DNA from: Xenorhabdus indica
GTDB taxonomy: Bacteria; Pseudomonadota; Gammaproteobacteria; Enterobacterales; Enterobacteriaceae
Direction of reading: 5' to 3'
NCBI RefSeq assembly: GCF_014467235.1
Contig: NZ_NKHP01000027.1
Span: 1-58,433 of the forward strand
Length of the DNA stretch: 58,433 nucleotides
A program made the position numbers and the translations under genes. Positions 1 through 7,000 of the stretch are shown here, piece after piece. The notes under the pieces were generated by a model, which did not search any database, was not told where the DNA came from, and saw only the letters and a list, made by a program, of their open reading frames with translations. The stretch's first letter is position 1. Each line of letters begins with the position of its first letter.

Positions 1-157
1 GCTGATGAAAGCACCGGATCGTAATTTGCAGCTGGTCAGGTGTTTGCTGGGTCATCGTAGTCTGGCAACCACCCTGGAATATATTGATATCGATATGGAA
101 ATCGCGGGTAAAACGCTGGAGAATGAACTGGCGATATATCTGGATATTTCGGTGTAA
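1..157 (+). CDS. Tyrosine recombinase/integrase, C-terminal fragment cut by the window edge
   Basis: Frame 2 is open from the window start to a TAA at 155-157 and encodes about 51 residues. The segment LLGHRSLATTLEYIDID matches the end of the catalytic domain of phage-type tyrosine recombinases: the LGH motif holds the third conserved basic residue, and the Y of TTLEY is the nucleophile position. What follows is a short helical tail. The gene belongs to whatever element lies left of the window; it points toward the IS5 element and is a different gene from the two integrases of the island to the right. Family is secure; which element it mobilised cannot be told. Confidence 0.8.
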   Translation, partial: LMKAPDRNLQLVRCLLGHRSLATTLEYIDIDMEIAGKTLENELAIYLDISV

Positions 158-260
158 GGATATCAGGGAAAAAAAGACAGGGCAGGCCTCAGACAGGATT
201 AGGAGGTGGAGGTCTTAGTGAACGGCCCTGCATCAATATCGATGGTATGAAAAATGGCTA

Positions 261-1139
261 GGGCGTGTTGACGTTTATTGTTTATGATTTACTCAACCCA
301 CATCGGTAGCCATATAATGACAAACGCCAGTGCCAACGTGCTGGCGTAATTTCGAGCTAATTTATCGTATCTTGTTGCAATTGCTCGAAAATGTTTTATC
401 CGTGCAAACGCATTTTCGACCAAATGCCGATAACGGTATAAAGCATTATCAATTTGCTTATCCGATTTTCGGTTATTTTTTCGATAAGGTATGACCGTTT
501 TAGCCCCTTGTTTTTCAACAAAACTTCTGAAAGCGCCGCTGTCGTAGCCTTTGTCAGCTATCACAAAATCCGATGAAGGTGAATGTACGACCAAACTTTC
601 CGCATGCACAATGTCATGCGTTTGACCGCCTGACAGCTCAAAATGGACGGGCAAGCCGTAACTATCTACGGCTAAGTGAATTTTAGTAGAACGCCCGCCT
701 CGACTCTTACCGATGGCTTCATCTTCTGTTGAAGCCGCGCCTGAGCTATGTTGATGAGCACGGACAATACTGCCATCAATGAATAACCACTCGGTATCCG
801 TATTTTCAGATAATAATTTGAATAATAAATCAAAAATACCTTTCTTTGACCATTCATTAAAACGCTTAAAGAGGGTATTCCATTTTCCAAATTCATCGGG
901 TAAATCCCGCCACGGACATCCCGTTCTCATTCGATAAAGGATCCCTTCAAAAGTCAGGTAGTGCTCTTCTTTATGGTAAATACAACCACTTTGTTGCATC
1001 AATACAGCTAGCTTGTTCCATAAAGATTTTGATAATATGGTTCTTGGCATGATGGGCTGGGGTAATAGTTTTTTCGCGAAGACAATGATACCAGATTATC
1101 ATGCTGTTCAAATTCCCCTCACAAAACGTCAACACGCCC
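261..1139 (-). mobile_element. IS5-family insertion sequence, complete
   Basis: The ends are perfect inverted repeats: GGGCGTGTTGACGTTT starts at 261 and its reverse complement ends at 1139. Each end is flanked by TA (259-260 and 1140-1141), which fits the TA target duplication of the IS427-like group of IS5. The 879-bp element holds one intact transposase gene on the minus strand. It sits between the recombinase fragment and the island boundary at 1387. Ends, target duplication and reading frame all look intact, so it could be active. Confidence 0.85.
289..1050 (-). CDS. IS5-family transposase (IS427-like group)
   Basis: 253 residues. The N-terminal part (about residues 1-85) has the DUF4096-type region with GCPWRDLPDEFGKWNT, followed by a DDE catalytic core: WLFIDGSIVRAHQH (first Asp), VIADKGYDSGAF (second Asp) and RYRHLVENAFARIKHFR (the Glu, with the Y-x2-R-x3-E-x6-K signature). 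This order is typical of IS5 transposases. The gene fills the element with its start near the right inverted repeat. The ribosome binding site upstream of the ATG at 1050 is weak, as is common for transposases. No frameshift or internal stop is visible. Confidence 0.92.
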   Translation of the reverse strand: MPRTILSKSLWNKLAVLMQQSGCIYHKEEHYLTFEGILYRMRTGCPWRDLPDEFGKWNTLFKRFNEWSKKGIFDLLFKLLSENTDTEWLFIDGSIVRAHQHSSGAASTEDEAIGKSRGGRSTKIHLAVDSYGLPVHFELSGGQTHDIVHAESLVVHSPSSDFVIADKGYDSGAFRSFVEKQGAKTVIPYRKNNRKSDKQIDNALYRYRHLVENAFARIKHFRAIATRYDKLARNYASTLALAFVIIWLPMWVE

Positions 1140-1216
1140 TAATACCGATCCGGCATCCCGTAAAGTTTTTCCCTTACTTGACATCAGAATCAATTACTGA
1201 AATCATTATTTTAAAT

Positions 1217-1246
1217 GAAAAAAGAGTGCTTGCAAATGCAGGCACC
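1217..1246 (-). terminator. Rho-independent terminator-like hairpin
   Basis: Read on the minus strand, GTGCCTGC-ATTT-GCAAGCAC forms an 8-bp stem with one G.U wobble and a 4-base loop, followed by CTCTTTTTT. It lies just outside the island end and points left, so it would stop transcription leaving the island or an older gene that is now displaced. Confidence 0.45.
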
Positions 1247-1386
1247 CTGTATTCATTATTTACGGCTTTCTTAAACATTGAGTGTGCAAATTAGGCGATC
1301 AATTGTTTAACATTGAATTAACAGCCCTAAATTTTAACTTATTTGTTAATTACCTGATAGTATTCAACAAATTAGCTTTAAAATCT

Positions 1387-1408
1387 TGGTGCCGGAGGCG
1401 GAATCGAA
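1387..1408 (-). repeat. Putative distal attachment site (imperfect copy of the tRNA-Phe 3' end)
   Basis: The plus-strand sequence TGGTGCCGGAGGCGGAATCGAA here matches the 3' end of the tRNA-Phe gene at 19737-19759 except for one missing C, and in the same orientation. Directly repeated tRNA 3' ends flank islands inserted by P4-type integrases, and such an integrase lies beside the tRNA copy. The sequence diverges immediately after the match, so this is not a tRNA gene. The missing base may reflect the original partner site or decay. Confidence 0.75.
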
Positions 1409-1680
1409 AAACATTATAACTTGTTGAATAGTTAAATTTTATTACCTTTCATTCAGTTTATGCCCCTTTTAATGCCCCTAAGTTTTTTTCCTTGCTTTTT
1501 CTTTCCTATCTGACTGATTTTAATTATTTATCTTACTTATTGCGTTCTTTTTCATCATCTTAAAGCAAAAAAGCCATGAGGGTTAAAAATGGTCAAATCT
1601 GGTTGCCATTTTACGCTCAGGGCTTGAGATAAAAAATTATCATTTTTACAACATCGATCACAAATTAAAACGGGTTATTC

Positions 1681-1944
1681 CTATGGTTTACTGCGAATCT
1701 TACGCTCAATCAGTTGACCACGTTTATCAAAATAGCGGCTGGGCCAGATCTCTGAGGGATGGATGCCGAGATAATTCGCGATAATCCACTCGCCTTTAGG
1801 CCACTGCCCGCTGAGTGCGTTTGCCAATGTTGATGAACTGAGTCCCGTCTCACGGGAGAGCGCCGCTAAGGTTGTACCCCGTTTACGCAATGCTGCGATG
1901 ATATCGGCTTGATGCCAGTCATTTTGAACATTGTTATTATTCAT
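1681..1944 (-). CDS. Ner/SfsB-family DNA-binding protein
   Basis: 87 residues, starting at MNNNNVQ; GGAAGGGG lies 8 bases upstream, whereas the ATG six codons earlier has no ribosome binding site. The body DWHQADIIAALRKRGTTLAA followed by LSRETGLSSSTLANAL is the helix-turn-helix of the Ner family (Mu Ner, E. coli Nlp/SfsB), ending in the family-typical EIWPSRY. Ner proteins are small repressors that turn down early phage transcription. It is the outermost gene at the left end of the island, downstream of the structured RNA at 1988-2046 and the integrase at 2205. A role in element regulation is inferred. Confidence 0.85.
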   Translation of the reverse strand: MNNNNVQNDWHQADIIAALRKRGTTLAALSRETGLSSSTLANALSGQWPKGEWIIANYLGIHPSEIWPSRYFDKRGQLIERKIRSKP

Positions 1945-1987
1945 TCCTGCTACCCCTTCCATTAATTAATATTGATGGTGGCGATCC

Positions 1988-2046
1988 AGACAGGGTTTGC
2001 AATACCGGAAAATACCCAACCGGCGAGGCCGAAGCCTCCCCTGTCT
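1988..2046 (-). ncRNA. Compact structured RNA, candidate c4/CI-type antisense RNA
   Basis: Read on the minus strand, an 8-bp closing stem (AGACAGGG at 2046-2039 with CCCUGUCU at 1995-1988, perfect) encloses a 5-bp hairpin with a UUCG tetraloop (GAGGC-UUCG-GCCUC) and a second 4-bp CCGG hairpin with an 11-base loop: a three-way junction. The loop of the second hairpin contains GGGUAUUUUC, perfectly complementary over 10 bases to GAAAAUACCC upstream on the same strand (2111-2102). Phage P1/P7 c4 and P4 CI RNAs are small double-hairpin RNAs whose loops pair with leader segments of the same operon. Identity as that family is inference from form and context. Confidence 0.45.
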
Positions 2047-2076
2047 AAACCGCCATTGAAAGGGCGATAGCAAACA

Positions 2077-2151
2077 CACTGGTAGAAATTTCCTACCAGT
2101 GGGGTATTTTCGCAGGGTTGCAAATCCCTGACCATTGGTATTTGCCAATGG
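2077..2151 (-). promoter_or_regulatory. Three consecutive hairpins in the integrase-to-Ner leader
   Basis: Three inverted repeats follow one another: 2077-2101 (9-bp stem CACTGGTAG/CTACCAGTG, 7-base loop), 2113-2130 (CAGGG/CCCTG, 8-base loop) and 2132-2151 (CCATTGG/CCAATGG, 6-base loop). Between the first two lies the segment complementary to the loop of the structured RNA at 1988-2046. They sit between the integrase stop and that RNA and look like an RNA leader in which alternative pairings are possible. No coding potential is credible here. Confidence 0.45.
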
Positions 2152-2204
2152 CAGGAATACTTTAACTGATTGTTTTATCTAACTCAATAACCGAACAACT
2201 AAGT

Positions 2205-3074
2205 TTAACGGCTATAAACCCGTTCAACATAACGCCCGCGGCCGTCACCATGTCCCAAATCCATTGATACCAGTGCCCTTGCTTCCTGACGGCTAAAACC
2301 ATTCTGTTGGTAAAAAGCCAATGCACCCTGTGCCCACGCATAACGCAAACTATGGGGAGAATAACAGCCTGTTAAACCAATCCTTGTGGTCTGTGTCCGC
2401 CAGTAGTTCATGGCTTGCTTGAGGTCTGATTTATCAATCAACCTGCCACCTCGTTGCTCTGCAATAACAATGGCCTGTTCGACAGCTTCTTTCACCGCTG
2501 CAACATCCAGTACGCGGGTTTGCCTTGGCCGACCGCCTTTTGTACCGAAAACAACATACAGTTTTGGTTCTGGTTGATCTAATTGTTTCCGCCAACTTTT
2601 CAATGAAGCGCTACATTGCACCGCTTCCTGAGAACGTAGCCCCAGCAATCGGGCAAGTTTCAGTGTGACGGCAAATCCGGCATCACGTCCAAGCGCCTTC
2701 TGATAAACAATCTGAAATGTAGCATCAGGGATCGCCTGTTTCGTTCCGGCACGGCTGGTTCCACTTAATCCTAATGCCTGATTGCTCAATCTTGGCGAAG
2801 TTTCCAGTTTTTCCCGGCCTGCCATGCGAAAAATATTACGCAGTGCGGACATTTCATTTTGTACCGTTCGCTTGGCAATCCCCTGAGATAAACGGGCATC
2901 AACGTAATGCTCTACATGCCTGGCTTTCAAATGGCTGAGACTTTTAACCTGGATATTCAGGTTCAATAACAACGCGCCCAAACGCCCCGCAATCCGAATA
3001 CGGTCATGACAGGTTTTGTGGCTGCCGCCCGCCTTCCGGGCAAAAAATTTTAATTCCTTAATCAATTGGCTCAT
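2205..3074 (-). CDS. Integrase-domain protein (tyrosine recombinase, second of the island)
   Basis: 289 residues from the ATG at 3074, chosen because AAGGGGAAG precedes it; longer in-frame starts lack such a site. Residues about 1-110 form a SAM-like core-binding domain (phage_int_SAM_2 type) and the rest an Integrase_1-type catalytic domain with the tyrosine-recombinase residues: Arg in LGLRSQEAV, HSLR in YSPHSLRYAWA, His in DLGHGDGRG and the C-terminal Tyr in RYVERVY. It is unrelated to the P4-type integrase near the tRNA. It may act in element regulation or mark an older mobile element joined to the island. It is followed by the hairpin leader and the Ner-like gene on the same strand. Confidence 0.85.
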   Translation of the reverse strand: MSQLIKELKFFARKAGGSHKTCHDRIRIAGRLGALLLNLNIQVKSLSHLKARHVEHYVDARLSQGIAKRTVQNEMSALRNIFRMAGREKLETSPRLSNQALGLSGTSRAGTKQAIPDATFQIVYQKALGRDAGFAVTLKLARLLGLRSQEAVQCSASLKSWRKQLDQPEPKLYVVFGTKGGRPRQTRVLDVAAVKEAVEQAIVIAEQRGGRLIDKSDLKQAMNYWRTQTTRIGLTGCYSPHSLRYAWAQGALAFYQQNGFSRQEARALVSMDLGHGDGRGRYVERVYSR

Positions 3075-3246
3075 TGGCTTCCCCTTATTGATACCTGACA
3101 ACATGCGAACTCTGGCGCGCGACAATGCGGGCAAAACAGGAATGCCTGCTTTGCCCTTGACGGATATCTGTGCGCCAGAGTGAACGCAAGTTGAGGTATT
3201 GCGGGGTATCGGTTGAGTACGCGGTACTGCCGCCTGTATGAACAGG

Positions 3247-3501
3247 TCATCCCCACCGGCTAAAAGCCAGCCTCGATATCGTCAAGTTCTCCTTTTTCAA
3301 TCTATAAAATGCAGTGTCAGATTCACTGAATGGTGAAGCAGGCGTGAGCCTGTCAGGATTGTGATCTTCTTTGGCTGCGGCGTCACTTTCAGCGATAAAT
3401 CCGCAAAAAGTGACGCCTTGAATTCTGTGAACAGTCAGCAAAAGTTGTGTAAGCGTTGAAATGCCCGCAGCATAGACAAACGCCGCAAGGTTCGGAGTCA
3501 A
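3247..3501 (-). CDS. Ash-family-like small phage protein (tentative)
   Basis: 84 residues from a TTG at 3501; a stop codon lies seven codons upstream and no ATG is available. The segment IQGVTFCGFI with the following AAAKEDHNPDRLTPASP recalls the Ash-like proteins found in P4-like elements and many Photorhabdus and Xenorhabdus prophages, where they sit upstream of small regulators. No clear ribosome binding site is visible, so it may be a remnant or use another start. It lies upstream of the integrase on the same strand. The assignment rests on a remembered family pattern. Confidence 0.4.
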   Translation of the reverse strand: MTPNLAAFVYAAGISTLTQLLLTVHRIQGVTFCGFIAESDAAAKEDHNPDRLTPASPFSESDTAFYRLKKENLTISRLAFSRWG

Positions 3502-4006
3502 ACGGTAGTTATGAGTTAATCATTTGCGTGTGGAAACTTATCCGCTGAATAATTCAAGCTGGGATAGTAAGAAGTATGAACAGGATGCGCGAAAGTCATC
3601 CTATTATCCATTGAAGATAAATGAAAATGTGATCTGGTACTGATACGAAAAGTCAGTGCATGAACCAACGTCCAACACACTTCGGAGACAAGATAAGAAC
3701 ACCTTTTGGGTGTATTTTTAGTTTAAGAAACCTTCATCACCAGACAAGGGGTTTATGTCTGACAATATCTGCTTCCAAAGGTGGGCAGATGTACCGCAAT
3801 GCTTGCTCTCCCTTGCAGGCTACAGGAGTTTTCATTCGCCGCTTAATGCTGATCCTCGCAGGCGATAGGATCGTTTTAGTTACAGCTTCATACATTATCT
3901 ATTAGATTAAAGCGAGTCAAATGTTTGTTTAAGGTAGAACAACACAATTTTTACCAGCCAGTAAGATGCCCGCGATGATTATCGCGGGCGCTATTACCCA
4001 TTACAT
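3502..4006. other. Gene-free stretch downstream of the secreted-protein operon
   Basis: About 500 bp between the Ash-like ORF and the 3' end of the large secreted-protein gene. An 81-codon open frame on the plus strand (3660-3905) has no ribosome binding site and no recognisable family, so I do not call it. The only clear signal is the GC-rich hairpin at 3968-3989. Confidence 0.5.
3968..3989 (-). terminator. Hairpin behind the secreted-protein gene, likely terminator
   Basis: GCCCGCGAT-GATT-ATCGCGGGC is a perfect 9-bp GC-rich stem 17 bases past the stop codon of the large gene. No U-run follows directly on the minus strand, so it may act as a 3'-end-protecting hairpin or a weak terminator. 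Confidence 0.55.
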
Positions 4007-7000
4007 TTAATGCCAGTTGGCAGCCAGTACAGGTTGCAGCCGTTGTTGCTCAACATCGCTGAACATTGTGGTTGCAGGAGCTGATGGTGCAAATGCAGCC
4101 ATGGCCTGAACAAGGTGTTCAACCTCACTATCCATCAAGCGGTGGCCATCACCGACCATAATGCTTGCTGGTCGTTCAGGAGAACTGGCATACCAATTAT
4201 GCAGTGTTACTTCCTGTTTGCTACCAATGACCGAAATCTGTAAATCTTGCCCAGCATGCTGGAATCTCAGATTATCAAGACTAATATCCTTTCCTAACAC
4301 CAAATTGCCCATATCACCGTTAAATTCTAACTTATTGGATCCATGTCCGACTTCTACAGTCGACATAGTACCACTGGTCAAAATATTGTTATTACCATCA
4401 CCAACTTTTACCTTCGACATAGTACCGTTAGCAACGATATGGTTATTACCACTTCCTACTTCTATTTTAGCCATAGTACTACTGGACTCGATATTGTTAT
4501 CGCCATTACCGGCTATTAGTTTATTAACATTGCCGGTAATGATGTTATTACCATCACCTAGCGTGATATCGGCATCTCGTCCTGTTGGATTGATTTTATT
4601 ATCACCACCCCCGGCGACTAGTTTATCAACATTGCCGGTAATGATGTTATTACCATCACCTAACGTGATATCGGCATCTCGTCCTGTTACATTGATTTTA
4701 TTATCACCACCCCCGGCTACTAGTTCGTCGACATTACCAGTAATAATGTTATTACCATCACCTAGCGTGATATCAGCTCTATGCCCTGTCACATTGATCT
4801 TATTATCACCATGTCCAGCAGCGAGTTTATCGACATTGCCAGTAATGGTGTTGTTACCATCACCTACTTTGATCGTCGGCATAGTACTGCTGGATTCGAT
4901 ATTGTTATCGCCATTTCCGACGATTAGCTTTTTAACATCACCAATAACGGTATTGTTACCATTACCTAGAGTGATATCGGAACTACTTCCCGTTACATTA
5001 ACCTTATTGTCACCATTTCCGGCGACAACTTTGTTACCGTGGGCTTCTACAATGATCGTTTTACTTTCATCTCCCAACGTAACCTCGGCGAATGTCTTTT
5101 TGACCGTAATGGCATTGGGGTCAGTGATGATTGGTGTAGGCTCTACTACTGGATCAATTTTCGGAATAGTAATCGGTTTACGTTCAACAAGAGGAATCAT
5201 AATTGATTCCCAGTCAATAGGTGGAATAGTAATCGGTTTCCAATCAGGAATTGTAATTGGCTTCTGATCAATATCAATAGAAGGTATGCTCGGCGTCAAT
5301 GAATCCGGCACTGTAATAGTTGATGTATCAGGAGATTGCGGCACGACTGGTTTGACCGTGGGTACCAAGTCTGGTGCATGTTCCGCAAAAATGAAATCGG
5401 CTGCATCGAGCTGTGAAACATCCAGAGTATCGAGATAAAGCAGTTCCACTTTTGAGTCAGCGCCGTTTGCCCCATTAAACGTGACGTTAACACCATGAAT
5501 TTGTGACAACCCATTGATCGTACCACGATTGCTTTTAGTGATAGAAAGTTGACTAAAGTCAGTGACGCCAACTTGACGCAGATCGATCTTATCGATACCG
5601 TGGCGGAATCCACGTAATGCGTTTCTGTAATTGCTAGCACCTGGTTGGGCTGCTACAACGAAAACGTCTGATGTTGCACTATCATGGCTATAAATAGTCC
5701 CATCCAGGCTAAATTTCATCTGACCCTGAGCATCAGTACTGAACAAGACTCTATTGCCTCCGCCATTAAGGATAACTGTTCCCAGGCCTTCTTGTGGTTG
5801 GTGCGTTGAGGTGTCACTACTGGTGTAGGTCATTGGCGCGATAAAGGAATCTTGGAATTTGAAATTCTCAGCACTAATTCCAGTGATTTGCTGATTTTTC
5901 AGGGTAATATTCTGGTTATTACCCAGATCAACCTTAACATCATCCCCCTGTTGAGTTATTAGCAAGTCAGCAAAGGTTTTTCCACGAAATCCGACCAGAT
6001 CGATGATTTCGCCACGGGCGGCCTCGAAATTACTGATAATATCGCTGCCAGCTTCACGGCGGTGAACTACAAAGAAGTCCTTACCCGCACCGCCAATTAG
6101 CGTGTTGTTTCCACGCCCGCCATCTAGCAAGGCATCAGTATTACCTGCAACCAGCGTATCGTTGCCATCACCGGTGACAATGTTATGAATGCCTGACGGA
6201 TCCTTGATAGTTAACGCGGCACCGCCAATGCTGGCAACACCGGTTTGCAAGTTGACCGAGGTATCGCGTGAAACCGCCGCCGCATTGAGGGTATTACGCC
6301 CACCCGCCACGCCATTAACTGCATCATCCAGTACCGCACGGTTGGCTTGCCCGACCACCGACTGGATATATTCGTCGGTGTAAAAGTAAGTATTATCCGG
6401 TGTACTCTTGCTGCCGTACAAACGGAGTGACCAGGCATTGAGTGTGGCTGGCAGGCCCGCATTTGCACTGGTGACTTGTAGTGTCCAGTTACCCGCTGAG
6501 TTTTCACCAAAATCATGGGTCGACATAAAGCTGTACTTGAACGTTCCCGACTGGCTGCTACCCATATCATCCGCACTCGCGCCCGGCAGGCCATCTGGAA
6601 CCTTGCCCTGACGATTGAGTAATATACTTTGAGTGCCATCAGGAGAGATCAGTTTGAGCGTCAAATCGCCAAGACGACCCACTTCGGCGTCAAAATCAAT
6701 TTCGATATGTTCGATATTCAGACCGGCATTCATTGCAATGGAGGATGTCAGTGTTTCACCCGCAGCCAGGGTTTTGCCAAGCGCACCGCTGGATGCGCTA
6801 TAAACATACTCGTTGGCTGCCATGCTTTGCGTCATCCAGGACTCGGCCAGGCGAACAGCGGCTCGTGCATCGACGGCGCCAAATCCATAATCATTACTGG
6901 TGTGCATGCCGCCGCCGTTCCAGTGATGGGCGCTATTGTCGCTCCATTCGGTGGATGGGTCATTGACCTTGCGAGCAGATAGCGCAAGGATCTGCTGCAC

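Larger units (their letters stand above)
1143..1680. other. Gene-free stretch containing the distal island junction
   Basis: AT-rich, no credible gene. It contains a terminator-like hairpin (1217-1246) and the partial tRNA-Phe 3'-end copy at 1387-1408 that marks the left end of the island. Beyond 1409 it is island DNA without recognisable signals up to the Ner-like gene. Confidence 0.6.

Noticed and set aside
1387..1408. A second tRNA gene or pseudo-tRNA
   Set aside because: Only the last 22 bases match tRNA-Phe; no D-arm or anticodon arm follows, which fits an attachment-site copy.
3660..3905. 81-codon plus-strand ORF behind the secretion operon
   Set aside because: No ribosome binding site, no recognisable family, irregular composition.
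4531..5040. Regular 102-bp repeats as a possible CRISPR array
   Set aside because: The repeats are contiguous coding units with no spacers, the period is far too long, and they keep the reading frame. No CRISPR array is visible anywhere in the window.
4161..5267. 368-codon open frame on the plus strand inside the giant gene
   Set aside because: It is the mirror of the 34-residue repeat region, with low-complexity Leu/Pro/Ser translation and no ribosome binding site; the minus-strand protein has clear domains.
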